A stretch of 64,000 nt of DNA from contig JARCOQ010000002.1 of the NCBI GenBank assembly GCA_029207755.1, positions 90,743,087-90,807,086 on the forward strand, written 5' to 3'. Shown here piece by piece: positions 47,238 through 59,545 of this stretch. The position numbers and the translations under genes are program-made. The notes under the pieces are model-generated. The model saw only the letters and a list, made by a program, of their open reading frames with translations. It was not told where the DNA came from and ran no database searches. How positions within the stretch are numbered: the first letter of the stretch is position 1; each line of letters begins with the position of its first letter. Source of the stretch: Chamaea fasciata. Its lineage: Eukaryota > Chordata > Aves > Passeriformes > Sylviidae.

Positions 47238-47341
47238 AGACTCATTGTTTTGCTGCTGGAAGTCCTGACACATGGCACCAGGAACATGTGTGATGCAGGG
47301 AATTATGCAGGCCTGTACACAGATATTGAAGATGCACTCAG
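47238..47341 (+). other. Exon-like segment, 104 bp (candidate coding or lncRNA exon)
   Basis: An acceptor (ATTTTTTGTCTGTCAG) ends at 47237 and a consensus donor (CAG then GTAAGG) begins at 47342. One frame is open across the whole segment and closes just outside it: a TGA about 20 bases upstream and a TAA one codon past the donor. The other two frames contain stops. The 34-codon translation starts RLIVLLLEVLTHGTRN and ends LYTDIEDAL, with mixed composition. I do not recognise the protein. Tight framing by stops and splice signals is what an internal coding exon looks like, but one exon alone is weak evidence. Confidence 0.3.
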
Positions 47342-50286
47342 GTAAGGATGGCAAAACCAAGAGGTCTTATGACCTTTGAGACAAAATTAAATGCTTGCCC
47401 AAGTCTAACTGAAACACATATTTTGATTTATGTTCAAAAAAATTTACATGTACAGTGTGTTAGATGTCAAATATATATTAAAAACAGAAGAACTACAGAG
47501 CTGGTTACTAGACTAAAACTGACTTCTGCTGACAACGTGTGATATAATTTGTGGGTTTAGTTATGTTGAGAAGTGTGCCTCTGATTTTCCCTTCTTGAGT
47601 CTTTGCATTCTTCCTAAAGATTTCATCAAAACTAAACAACTACAGAAGCTGCACTGCTTAATAAACAATGTTTTCTTTTATATTTGGATATTACAGGGGG
47701 CAAGCTGTTATCCTACTCAGGATCCCATGGAACAGCCACGAGTTGGACACTGGGGAAATAAATTGGGCTGTTTGGAAGCCTGTTCACTGCTGCTGGTGGT
47801 CAGCAGATGCTCTATGGCAATGGCAGAGAAAGAGGAAGGCAGAGGAAGCACTGCAAGACTCAAACTATTTCTGAATTAATCCCTTCTCTACTTTCTTGTC
47901 CTCCCCAAGATCTCACAGCTGTCTTTGTACCTGCTGTGAAGAGGAAGGGGGATCAGTGGAGCTGGTATTCCTGTCATCCAGTGGCCCTAACCACCCAAAT
48001 TCCTACCCTTGTTGAAAGGTGCTGCCCACTTTCCCAGTAAAGCAGGGCAACTTCTTTTCCTTTGCAAATGAGGCGTTCATAAGAACAGTAGCCAGGGCAA
48101 GAATTTTCCAGCAAAGAAAAATAGGCATTTCCTATGTGCACTTCCTATGTGAACACAGATATATAAAAGCATAGCCTGGGCTTCTGTTGTGTGAGGTAAT
48201 TTATCTCAGTGTTTGTAGAACTGGGGCCAAAATCTCTCAGCACTGGTGCTGTATTTCCACTCATTTTGTACTAGGGTCTTCCTGTGAATCCCCTGCGGGA
48301 GCAGTTCAGTGGTACTTAAAGGGATGGTATTTCTGTAATTATCTAATTATTGCTCCAAGGTTCTTTCTCGTGCTTGTTAAACCATCATTCCAGTGAAAGT
48401 GTAACTCCACACTACTGAATTTGGATAAAATGAGATTGAGAATTAAAACATTAATTCCCCAGTAGTCTTTGGAGTAGGTGCTGTTGTCTTACTTTCATTA
48501 TTTCCAGTTTGAAAACACAGAATTCAGACTGGATCACTCTGAATAGAGTAAAAAGTTTCAAAGATAGTGAAGTGCGCAAACAAATGAGGCTGTAATTCTC
48601 CATTAGATTCTTTATATTGGCTTGGCTTAAAAATTCATGGGACATTTATTTCTTCAATGAATACTATAAAAATTACCTGAATTACTGTTAGCTGCTATCA
48701 ATCTCATTTCTAAATTCTGATTTTTTTTTTTTTGCAATAAGGACTCAACAGTGAATTGGATCATATTTATACTCAACAATCTTTCAGTTCCCCCTTAATT
48801 AATATTGTTTTATGTTTTTTTTAATTCCTTTATGACTTCCTTCCCCCTGTGTGGGACACGGGAGTTTAACACCAAAAAAAATTAAGGAAAAAATAAGGGT
48901 ATCTTGGGTTACTTCCTTCTGGTTCCTACTTTTTAATACACTTTTCACAATCAGCTTTAAATATTATACCTTCATTTGAATTTTCAGCTGCTGAATCATG
49001 ATCAGCTGAAGATCCAGTAGCCCTGCACTACTGGATATAACTCAGGGGGTTATGCTGTTTTTACTGTTTGGCACATACTCAGGAATGGCAACTTAGCTTA
49101 GCAGTTGGAGCATATGGCAGGGGGAGATAGGCCAGCATCTTGGATGAAGATGCATATATTTTGTACTCTCATGGTATGATGCATTCTTGTGCTTTGCAGA
49201 TGGCACCTCAGAATTGTGGCTCTGAAAACTAATTTTGCCCAGCCACGCAGGTCTGCTGACACAAGCACAAGGATCATCTGTTTCTGCAGACACCACTGCA
49301 CACTGCAGATATCCTAGGCAGGAATTTTTCTGAGAAGAACACCTGCATCTCAGTTGCTGTGGTAAGCAGGAAAAAAAAAAAAAGCTCAGGAACCTATGAC
49401 TAGCCTTTGTATCTAGAGAAAAGAATTCAGCCAGACATGATCCCTACCCTCATGTAACACTTGGTCACTGTTTCTCCTGAAAGTTTATTACATTATGGTA
49501 GTCAGGACAAGAGTAATGGGAATTCACTGACCTTATGGGAGCTGGAAAGAGGGATTTATTGTAATCAACAGAGATCTAACATTGCCTTTGATTTGCCAGC
49601 AGCTTCCCTGCATATAGACCAGCCATCAGTCCTCAGAGAAACTGCTTTTGTACCACACAGGGATTGTAGCACTAATAGTGCCTCTCTCAAAATTTGTTTG
49701 TGTTTCTTGTCTGCCTCTCTGCCTCCACAAAACCAGCATCTTGTTACATGTGCAAGTGGATCAAGGGCTTGCTAGACAGGTTTCAGGCAACAGATTCTGT
49801 GCAGCCAACAGAACTGCAGATTAAGGTATGAGCACTTTCTGTTCTCTGGCATAATTTGCATCACTTAAAATCACTCTGGGTACTGTGTCACTGATCCGAT
49901 CAGGGAGATCATGCAGGGGGATCATTTTAGAGTACATCAGGCGGATGTATTTTTAATGATCATTTTCCTGCATGTGCAGTGGGCTTCACATGAGCTACTG
50001 TCAGGTCTTCTTAGCTTTCTTTTTTCCCCCAAATTTCTGTGCTCTCTGTAGGACAGACAGCCTCAGTACTAGTCTGTGCTTTTTGCTAGATATTCTCTGG
50101 AAACAGTGAACAGTTTGGCAGCAAATAAAGCCATGGGTGATGGACACAGTTAAATTCTATTGTCTACCTGCAACAGGAGAGCTAAACGAGAAGGAGAAAT
50201 TGAAATTAAAAACAGATCTGTCAAGCAATGAATGGGATACTGTCTGGAGTAATGTGAAAATTACTGGCAGGTTACAGTGTACCAAG

Positions 50287-50349
50287 GGGCCTTTTTTTCT
50301 CTCTCTCTTTTTTTTTTTTTCCCCCCTTCTCTTTTTTTTTTTTTTCCAG
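50287..50349 (+). repeat. T/C-rich simple tract
   Basis: Poly-T runs broken by CTCTCTC and CCCCCC units over about 60 bp, ending in CCAG. It could serve as a polypyrimidine tract, but no exon follows that I can support. Confidence 0.85.
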
Positions 50350-51449
50350 ATGGTTCCAAAGAACGATTATTTACAGGACCCCTGAGCAATTGTTTCCACA
50401 TTGAGCTAAGACAAGGGAACTGTTGCTGGCATTACCAATAATATATATCTGCCTGCTACCAGCAGGCTGGAAAGCTCAAACACCTGCAGGGTAAGGGATG
50501 GATTCTGGGGAGGAACTTCCTCTCATCACACAACTTCTGTGGACACAAAAGATGCACACATTTTTGACAGCATGAGAGTAGATAAGAGCATTTGCTGCCT
50601 GCAAATGAAATGCTAAAACAGCAGAGAGGTGCCATAATACCATCCTGCATTCAGATGTTGTGTAAATTAGCAAGAGATTTCAGAGGTACCTTATTACCCT
50701 CAGCAGAAGGAACCAACGAGCTACAATCATAGCATAGATTTAAGGCAGATTTGAAGACTTAAAATAGAAAAATATCTGCCCTCTAAATTTATGGTGCTCC
50801 GTCTCCCTTATTTTTCCCATTTTTAGACTTCAGCTGACTACCTGGGGTGCCTGATTTAGGCTTTCTGACTACTATTGCATCCAAAATCTTCAGTGATTCA
50901 GACTGCTACTGACAAACCCTGGTCCTTTGTACAGTCACTGGAAAGAAGCAATTTCCATGCCTAAGTGCAGATCTGACTAGGACCCATCATTGTATTGTCT
51001 GTTTTATCTCCACAAGCAGAAAGAACAAATAATTCTGAAGCACTGAGAAAAATCTTTTCTACCTTTCTGGGTCTCGTCTGTCATGGTTTCCCTGGAAAGA
51101 AGACAAGAAGAGGACCACGTATTTAATTTTTCTATGGGTTTTGTTTGCTTCAAAGATTGAACTGAGTTTTCTTTTTCTTTCTTCTTGTATCTGAGGGGCC
51201 CGACAACATGAGTAGCTCTTCTCTTGAGCCCATTTCAAAAGTATGTTAAGTGCAGGAGCATTGCTGCATCATTTGTTCATCGTGTTCTTCACAAGTGCAT
51301 AGAAATTAAAATTCAATTCTAAAAGAGTGCACAGTACCAGTATGATAAAAGTCTTTTTAATTGAGTTATTTAAGAGAAGATGTTTACTTACTCCTTATCT
51401 CAGTGACCAATCTATTTACATCCACGCACTTTTCCACAATGCATTTTTG

Positions 51450-51465
51450 AAAAAAAAAAAAAAAA
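51450..51465 (+). repeat. Poly-A tract
   Basis: Sixteen consecutive A. Confidence 0.9.
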
Positions 51466-52929
51466 CGCACATGAGAAGATTTTGAAATCTTCAGAAACAA
51501 AACAAGTCTTGAAAGTCTTGGGAAGTTTTTCTGTGATTTCACATCTGAAAAAGAACAGAAAAAACCCTGAAAAAGGCTTTGAACTTTGCCATAGTGATTT
51601 CTATTTTCACTGTTACTAAGCAAGACTTTGGACATGGATATTCTGAGGCAGTTGTTTAATCATAAATGAAAAGTTTCTTGTAATCATTAAGGAAAAAAAA
51701 AATAGCATGAGTGGAAAGTGAAACCCAACTTGGTATTTCCTTTATCAGTTGGTCTATCTAAAGTGGAAACCTCAGAAGTGAAAATAAAAGAAACTGTGGG
51801 AGACATGGAGAAATCAAAACAAAAAAAAGATATGTTAACAGATGACTAATGAGAAAGAGGCTCTTACTGTACTGAGAAATCAGAGGCTGTTTTATAACAT
51901 TTGCTCTGCCTTTGTTACAGCACATAAGATCTGTCATATACATGTTGTGTACCTTATTGGAATGGTCCATTGAAATCATGCATGCTGTGTCATGATGTAA
52001 AACATAGAAAAAGGCAACAAGAAGGGAATGAGATGTCAGCATAGCATTGAAACAAATTTTTCAGCGTATAATAGGAGGAGAAGCCATCGCACCTGAAGCT
52101 GAAAATCTGTGAGGCAGTGCAAATTTGTTTTGAAACAAATATCAACAATGAAATACTTATTAGACTGTCTGAGCCCTGGAAAGTCAGCCAATTAGCTCCA
52201 ACATTGACACAATAAGGTTAGTTTACCAAGCTGATAGACTGTAATGATTATCAAATGTGTTCAAGGAAATAAAATCCTGTAGTCAAGTCAATCCCATCCA
52301 GAACCTGATTAGCTTTTACAGCTCAAGCTTGATTACCTTGATTTCATTAGTAAAAAACACCACAAGACTAGCAGACACTTAGAACCATCAAATGATTTTT
52401 TTTCCTTGTGGTCTCAGAGTGTATGTCTGAGAAGGCAACATAAGACTGATACAGACATTGATTCTTCTTCATGAGATTTCAAAGGAATTTTTAACTGTCT
52501 TTTGGCTGTGAAGAAGTTGTCAGATGCACTTTTTTCCTTGAGCTTCTATCTGTAAGAACATGTGAAAAATGGTGGTATACTGAGGGGAATGGTTTAAACA
52601 CTCTAGGCAAAGACAAGAGGAGAGCTTGTGTACATGGAACTGCTGGTGGTGCACTGCATTTAGGCACAAGCTGGTTACAGATGCTCCTGTTAGACACTGT
52701 GGTGCCCTTCTGAAAACAGAAAGACATGACATAGTCTAGTGTGAAGAGCTTGTGTTGTATCCATTTTTCTTATTTCCCTGGGCACAAATGATGTTTTGTC
52801 TGAGAATGTTACCTGGTAAATAGATAACGCCTTCTTATTGTTGATAGTTGTCTTATTGAATGTATAACTGGAAGAATACATGGATATATAGATGAGGAGA
52901 TATTAAAAATTACACATAGCAAGATATTA

Positions 52930-53032
52930 AAAAACAATCTGGACATATCCCTACTTTAGGTGCTCCTGCTTGAACAGGAGGGTTGGACAAGATAATCCCT
53001 AGAGATCTATTCCAATTTGTGATTCTGTGATA
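52930..53032 (+). mobile_element. CR1 LINE 3' tail fragment
   Basis: Sense CR1 3' end with CTCCTGCTTGAACAGGAGGG, TTGGACAAGATAATCCCTAG, AGATCTATTCCAATTTGTG and the terminal ATTCTGTGA repeat unit. The left edge is approximate. Too short to carry coding sequence. Confidence 0.8.
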
Positions 53033-56000
53033 ACATCACAAAAGCTGATCACTGTCTTTGCTCAGAAAACAACAGCTCATCTCACACTCTTATGATGAAA
53101 ATAGTAACCATGTGAGCCTTAATTTTAGTGTCAATCCTCCCTTTTAATATAGAGATGTCAACTTTCTTGCAGACAGCTACTTGGTGGTGGTTGTGAGCTC
53201 GATTGGAGTCAGCAGGTATAATCTGGGCTGATACTACATCCCGAGGAAGCTTAATGAGCCCATTTCTCATTTATGCCCCATACATCCGACATGGTTGCAC
53301 AGAACCTTGTGAAAACATCGTATTTGTGTTGGGAGTATATGTCCTTTGGGATCCAGAGTGCCTCTGCATCATGTGTAAGCTTTCAAAAGGGTAAGCAGTC
53401 ATTCCTCCTGCCTACCAGTAGATCTGACAGTTTGTGAGGCACCTGTAGAACCACTGCCCTGGAAGGACCAATCTGTCTTTGAAGAACCTTGTGCTACTGT
53501 CACTGTGAGACTGGAGCTCTGCCAGCACCCACATTGCCACGAGGGCTGGTGGGTACATGAGGAAAGTAAGATCCCGGAGACTCTCCTTCCCACAGCCCTC
53601 CCACACAGGTCTTTGCAGAGCTGAGCCTCAGCTTTCAAACCAGTGCAATTTAAAAAATACTCTTTGGATAACCATTTTAGTGCTTGACATTGTCAGTTAT
53701 TAATCATAAAAATCCTCTGATGGAGCCCTGCAGAAGGAACTGGAACTGAACCCAGCCAGATACCATATTTTAATTATATTGCCTCAGCAATGCAGTTTTG
53801 CCCATGGTGATTTTCCATACAGCTTTTGCAAGGTGGGAACTGTCACAGCTCAGAGTTCAAGCAATTAACATATCATTTAAAACTTAATCTTTGAACAGTA
53901 TATTTCATTGAGGTTTCATCTTGGAAAGAAAAGATGGTCGTAGATTTCACAAACATTCCAGAAAATAATTATTCCCATTTTTCTGATACCTATGATGCTG
54001 GTAAAAAATAGTAGCATTTCTGGTTGTCACTGGGAAGAAAGAGCAGTATTTTAGAAATTTTTTAAAAAGTGTTCTTTTTTCCCATACTTCTATTTTCGTG
54101 GGACAAATTAAATATAGTTGGGGCTTAGAACATGAAGGAGTTTTGATAGGTGAATGTTGGTGCTATTCTCAGAATATATCAGCTTCTTCCAGGTAAGTTC
54201 TTGAGGACATTTACCACCATGAGACTTCAGCAAATTGCATTAACTAAAGACTACTGAATGTGTCTAAACTTTGTCACTTAACCAGAAGGTGGAGAACACA
54301 ATTCTGTCTTCTTCCCCTGGCTCCCATTTTGTCCTTACCTTTGGGATCCTGTACGTCAGAAATACATGGATGTCTCCATGGTGTGTGATTACTGCTGAGT
54401 GGTTGTACTGTGTTTCAGTGTGGTATTCTTGCTGGTTTGTGTTTTGGGGGGGTTTTACATGGAGGAAGAGCTTAGTTTCAGCATGTCCCTAGGAAACCAT
54501 TGTTTTTAGGAGTCCTACTGCCTACTGCTTTTGTGAAGAATGCACAAGGAGGATGCAGCAGTGATGGCTTTCATCAATAATGATAACTGCTTTTTATTTA
54601 TATAGCTGAAATCCAGCTTCCATACTATTTAGCGTAGTGGTTCTGATACATGTTCCAACTCCCACATGGAAGCAGCTACTCTCCATACAGTTGCAGTGAG
54701 CTGCCTACAGTTAAAATATGCCAGCTGATCTTGTGTTTTCCTGCAGAATGCTTTTAGTAGGCATGAAAAAATGTGGTACAGACTTGTCATGGGCTCCCTG
54801 AGAAAACTTCTGTATCCAAATTCCTCAGTCTGGCTGGCTAGCAGGCCATATCCAGCCTGATTTCCTGTCTTACATGTAGTTTTACCATAATTCTTTGACC
54901 AGTGGACAAGGAGCAGCCTTTCACAGACTCTCAGGACATCATTTCAAGTAATTTCTTAGTAACTAGCAATTTGCTTCCGGAGCTAGAGGTAGTCTAAACT
55001 GAGCTCCAAAGTGACCATTAACTTTTTCTCTTTCAAGTAGAGCCAGCGATTATTTTTTCCCTCTGGGTGCACACTTGCATATCTTTACAAACAGGGCACT
55101 GTTAGATTTCTACCCTGCCATAAACTCTGACTGTAATACCTCATCCGCTGCTGACCTGAAGTGAACTCCGAGGAGAGGGAACAGTAATAAAGCAAAACGC
55201 AGCAAACAGTGTGAAGCTTTTGTAAGATCTTATATAACTGGATTGGCTATATTGGGAACTTGCCTTTGGTTTTAATTATAGATTTAAGGGTGCACTTATC
55301 GGGCTCTGTGCCATCTCTTTGCTCCCTCCCTTCACTCTCGATTTGCTTTATATAATGAACAGCCACTACAAAAAGGATGTTTTTCCCCCTTCCTTTCAGG
55401 AAGAGGACAGGCCGACAAAAGTTCACTGGGGGTTGGGGAGGTCTAATGTGTTAATTGTCTCGTGTGTCACTCTGGTCTCAGGCTTCAGCCTGGTCCCTCC
55501 AGAAGTTTCAAAGATCAGCTGTCAGAGCCCAGCAAAAATGTGTGGTGTCCCAAAACGGGCCAATGTTTCTTCCCAAAAGCTGGATTGAGTGACAAGTACT
55601 TCTTTGAACTTGCAGAAGAGTGTCAAGAGAAGGACAATCCCCAAATCTACCCAGATCTCTTACTCACATCTGTTCACCAGCATACACAAAAATTACTTTC
55701 ATGGAAGCAGAGCCAGAGCAGATGCAAAGCAGCAAGGTCTTCTGAGGGCATCATGAAGTGTTAATGAAACCTGACTTGAGATTTGAGGAAACAGGACTTG
55801 GATGTGTAAAAAAATTTAAAAGATAACTAAGTCAATTTATGCTGCCTGAGCATCACTTCTCGACTTAATCTTTAACTCAATTTGTATTCATTTTCCTGGT
55901 GACTTTTACCTCTCAGAGCATCTGCTGTATCAATTGTTATATGTGCAGAGGGAGAGAGGCTTGTAAAGCAATAGAGAAGCTGTCCTGCAGAATTACTCTG

Positions 56001-57846
56001 GCTGTGCCTTAAAGGGTAGACACCTGCTGCCTCCTTTGAGGGGTCCCAAGCTCAGAAATCAGGTTTCTGAATGTTATTCATATCAGAAGCTAATCCTCTG
56101 AAGGGATATCTGGAGTTAACTGCCCTGCCACATCCAAGAAGATGATGATAAAGCTCGTGGCTATCCCCCTGCTCTAGCTTAGATGTGTTCAGCTTTTTGT
56201 TTCAATCTTGTGAATGGACAGGGGTTAGTAAAATCAGCAAAGAGGTGAGCTGAATTCCTCTAAGTCAGTGAAATTAACAGTATTAATGTCCACTATCCAT
56301 AGTAAGTAGAGGTGATGTAAGGGTAATAAAAGTACTTGAGAGGAGAGCAGGATATCTGAGCATCTCAACAAAAAGGAAAGCCAGATCCGCTATGGCTGTC
56401 CCACATTCTAGAGCTAAAAATCTCTGCTTGCCTTCCTGTTGCTCTAAAATCTTGGTAAAACATAGCAGGGGAATAAAAGAGTTCACTGTGTTTACAGCTT
56501 TTTTGATCCCAGACTATTTGTAAATTACAAATTTGTAAATTTGTAATAAAGTCCATCTCTTAAATTACGAATGTAATGGCATAGCTCTTGGTTATCCTTT
56601 CAATGATACCAAATTACAAATATTGCTGTGAAGGACAGCATAACTTAGGAAAAATGGTGAACCTGACTCCCCTTAACAGCAGCCTACTTTTTACCAGCCC
56701 TGTGACTACTGAAGAATTTGTCATTCCAGAAAATTGTACATCATGTTGACATGTGAAATTACAAAAATACCTGCTCCTAATGAAACTGCAGCTGAACAGA
56801 CAGAAAGTTTCAATCCTAAGGCCTTAAAGAAGACACTGCAAAACATAGTCTGGGCTTTTACGTGGATATAGGTGTACATGCTCTATAGCAGGAGTGGGTG
56901 TGTTCATCCTTGCTCCCATCTCTCAACTGATATCACTGCATCCAGTTTTGCTTTCTTTTTTTATGCTTTTTCCTAGGATGTGACTCAGTGCTTTTCAGAA
57001 AGCAGAGCCTTTGTCTGCATCATTTTCCCTGCCAATCCTTTACATCACCTGCTTGATCCAGAGTTGGGAGTGACTCATTTTTCTCATCCAAGCACATGTG
57101 CACACAATGAGCTGTCTCTCATCTAATGGCCCTTCACAGAAACTTATATCTAGGGTCACGATTGTGTTTTGTTGCAGATGCCCAGTGCCCATCTGTAGAG
57201 GACAGTCTCTGTCTGTCTCAGGATTTATATTGTTCTGAATGCTTTAAAGGCTTTGCAAGTGAAAGCAAATGATTTATTTTTTTCCCCTTCCTCCCTCACT
57301 AGCTAATTTTCTACTATTATTTACTGTGGGAAAGCTATGCCAAACAAGCAATCCCTAAATTTTGTTCTGAGGCTGATTTCCATCCTAAACTATTTACTGG
57401 AATGAGTTTGAACCTGGTAAAGTTTCTGGAAAAGTTTCACACCACTCACCACGTTACCTTTGTTGTTTGCCCCGTATGTGAAGATGCAGTTTTAATGGAA
57501 TCCCTTGAACTGCATAGAGACACTTGTGGCGGACTAAGTATCTAAAATTTATATATGAATGACTGAAATCAAGGCATGTACAATGCAGATGTGAACTAGC
57601 CCACCTCTTCTTTTGCCCTGTTAGAGTCAATGGAAAGATGTAAGCACTCCCCAGCAGTAATTTGGCTCAACCTGAATTAGACAGCTACCATAGGTCACAT
57701 GGATTACAACAAAGAAAAGGCAAAGCAAGACAGCTTTGGTGCAGATGTCTACATCCTGGTGGTGTCTATTGTTATGGTGCCTTACATAAATTAAGGTTAG
57801 TAAATTCATTGTTGAATAGAGCAGAAATTCAGGAATTTCCGAAGAG
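53033..57846. other. Unique noncoding stretch, no gene seen
   Basis: No recognised exon or repeat family. A perfect 14-bp palindrome TTACAAATTTGTAA lies at 56525-56538 in AT-rich DNA. Frames such as 55319-55588 and 55462-55764 lack recognisable domains. Confidence 0.5.
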
Positions 57847-57852
57847 GCAGAT
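57847..57852. repeat. Target-site duplication GCAGAT, left copy
   Basis: GCAGAT abuts the TG start of the LTR at 57853 and is repeated exactly at 58543-58548. Confidence 0.85.
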
Positions 57853-58257
57853 TGTTGGGGAAGATGAATCAGGGCGACCTTATAAATATGATTGTTTAGC
57901 GAAAAATTCTGAAAATATGAAACCTATAATCGAAATAGAAATGGAAGCTTACTTTGAGTTGTAGGATACCGAGTCTTAGTTACTATATAAACTGAAAACA
58001 ATAGCCTGGCCAGCTGAAGGAGAATCCCTTTTGAATGAACAGTACCTTTCTGCTGGCTAAGGGATCCAAAGGTCAATGTAGCAAAACAGAAAAGTCTGAA
58101 GAGTAGCTTTTAGAGTTTAAAATATAACATAGTATGGTAATGTAGTAGTTCTTATAGGCTATATGTAGATTCTATAGGATTTTGTGTCTTGTATTGGTTG
58201 GTCACTGTAAATTAGAATATTCATCACAAAAAGAGATATAATGCATTGTAACAAGGA

Positions 58258-58415
58258 CCTCGCTCTCTTACTTCTACCTCTCTTAGCTCTTACTTCTTCC
58301 TCTCTTTTCCTTGCTCTTCGCTCTGCTCTCTGACCCCTGCCACCTGGGTCCCTCGCTCCCTTCTCTCTTAACTCGTACCCCCTTGCTCTTCTTCTCGCTC
58401 TCTCTGGGACTTCCC
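58258..58415 (+). repeat. Pyrimidine-rich CTC/TCTT block within the LTR
   Basis: Dense CTCTCTTAC, CTCGCTC and CTCTTC units lie between the putative TATA box and AATAAA, so in the expected R region. On the minus strand this gives an R/E/K-rich spurious frame (58159-58470). Confidence 0.75.
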
Positions 58416-58468
58416 TCCAGCCAAGGCTGGTGGCTGAAGGCAAGGCCCTTTTTACCCACGACCCATGC

Positions 58469-58474
58469 AATAAA
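58469..58474 (+). promoter_or_regulatory. LTR polyadenylation signal AATAAA
   Basis: Located 68 bp before the LTR end, the usual position relative to U5. Confidence 0.65.
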
Positions 58475-58542
58475 ACAACATATTCTAGAATATCTCAGGT
58501 CAGCAGAATTCCTTCTCCCTGCCATCCACAGATGATCCTACA

Positions 58543-58548
58543 GCAGAT
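58543..58548. repeat. Target-site duplication GCAGAT, right copy
   Basis: Exact repeat of 57847-57852, directly after the terminal CA of the LTR. Confidence 0.85.
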
Positions 58549-58692
58549 TACAACATTATCACAAAATTATGTCATTTTAATTTTAGATTTTAATTCTTCT
58601 GCTGAGAGCTCATTTAATCTTAGCATTAGGTACAAGCATCTCCTTTATTTACTTTGACAGTACCACAGCCAAGAAAAGTTGCAAATTGTTAG

Positions 58693-59545
58693 AATAGAAT
58701 AATGAAATTTCTTAGGTTGAAAAGAACATTTAAGATCCTCAGATCCAACCGTTAATCTAGTGCTGATGAGTCCACCACTAAACCATGCCCCTAAGCACCC
58801 TGTCTTAAATAACTCCAGGGACTGTGGCTCCACCACTTCCCTGGGAAGCCTGTTCCAGTGCTTTACAATCTTGAAGAATTTTTTTCCTAATATCCAATCT
58901 AATCCAGCCCTGGCACAACTTGAAGCCATTTCCTCTTGTCCTATTTTTTTTACTTGGGAACAGAGACCAGCCTTCATTTCAATACAACCTCCTTTCAGGT
59001 AGTTGTAGAGAGTGATAGGGTCTCTACTCATCTTCCTTTTCTCCAGGCTGAACATCCTCAACTGCTCCTCATCAGACCTGTGCTCCGGACCTTTCATGAG
59101 CTCTATTGCCCTTCTCAGTACACAATCCAGCACCTCAGTCTCTTTCTTGCAGTGGGGCCCCAGAACTGAACTCAAGATTTGAGGTGTGGCCTCACCAGTG
59201 CCGAGTGCAGGGAGACGATCACTGTCCTGGTCCTGCTGGACACACTATTCCCCTGGTTATCCTGCACATGCTGTGTGATGGCACTCAGGATGATCTGCTT
59301 CATGTCTGCCCACAGGCACTGTGGTTGGGCTGAGACTTGTAGTTCCCAGAATCTTCCATCTGGCTCTTCTTGCAGATGGGCATCACGTTGATCAATTTCC
59401 AGTCAACCAGGACCTCCCACGTTAGCCGGAACTGCTGGTAAACATTGAAAAGTGGCCCAGTGAGCTCTTTCACTATCCTCCTCCATACCTTTGGGAAGAT
59501 CTCATCTAATCCCTTAGACTGCTCCAACAGCTTCTCAGAGCTGTG
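58693..59545 (-). mobile_element. CR1 LINE fragment with reverse-transcriptase remnant and internal deletion
   Basis: The 3' end is at 58693 (+ strand AGAATAGAATAATGAAATTTC...TTAGGTTG). From 59175 down to about 58760 a frame still encodes the CR1 C-terminal part (motifs LFSLEKRKMSRDPITLYNYL and NRLPREVVEPQSLELF, with EELFKTG-like ends). From 59545 to 59251 lies a separate part of ORF2, the start of the reverse-transcriptase domain: residues VLVDWKLINVMPICKK, then, after a frameshift near 59300-59350, QIILSAITQHVQDNQG. The two parts abut at 59250/59251. The intervening ORF2 segment that carries the catalytic FADD motif in intact CR1 is absent. The copy cannot encode a working enzyme. Confidence 0.85.
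59300..59535 (-). pseudogene. CR1 ORF2 reverse-transcriptase fragment (broken)
   Basis: The translation from the minus strand matches the N-terminal part of the CR1 reverse-transcriptase domain in order: GLDEIFPKVW, LTGPLFNVYQQF, VLVDWKLINVMPICKK and MEDSGNYKSQ. Intact CR1 uses this enzyme for target-primed reverse transcription. Here the frame shifts after NYKSQ and the catalytic part is missing, so the fragment is inactive. Confidence 0.75.

Larger units (their letters stand above)
47342..52929. other. Unique noncoding stretch with homopolymers
   Basis: T13 at 48721-48733, A14 near 49371, a pyrimidine tract at 50287-50349 and A16 at 51450-51465. No gene or mobile element is recognised. Confidence 0.5.
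57853..58542 (+). mobile_element. Solo LTR of an endogenous retrovirus (ERVK-like), 690 bp
   Basis: The element starts TGTTGGGGAAGATGAATC and ends ACAGATGATCCTACA, giving TG...CA ends, and is bounded by a perfect 6-bp duplication. It shows LTR architecture: an AT-rich U3 with TATA-like ACTATATAAAC (about 57982) and GATATAATGC (about 58235), then a strongly pyrimidine-rich block (58258-58415), then AATAAA at 58469-58474 and about 70 bp of U5-like sequence. The 6-bp duplication fits class II (beta-like) elements. No gag, pol or env lies alongside. A 100-codon frame at 57662-57964 begins in flanking DNA and runs into U3, so it is not an env remnant. The family name is not known to me. Confidence 0.85.

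Noticed and set aside
54180..54200. Splice-donor-like CTTCCAGGTAAGTTC as the end of an exon
   Set aside because: The sequence before the donor is itself a pyrimidine/AG acceptor-like string and no open segment with an upstream acceptor is evident.
56525..56538. Perfect 14-bp palindrome TTACAAATTTGTAA
   Set aside because: Low-complexity AT sequence with an adjacent partial repeat. Expected by chance and no further structure.
57662..57964. 100-codon frame that could be read as a retroviral env remnant beside an LTR
   Set aside because: The 6-bp target duplication puts the LTR start at 57853, so the first 60 or so codons are host flank and the rest is U3. No env motif is visible.
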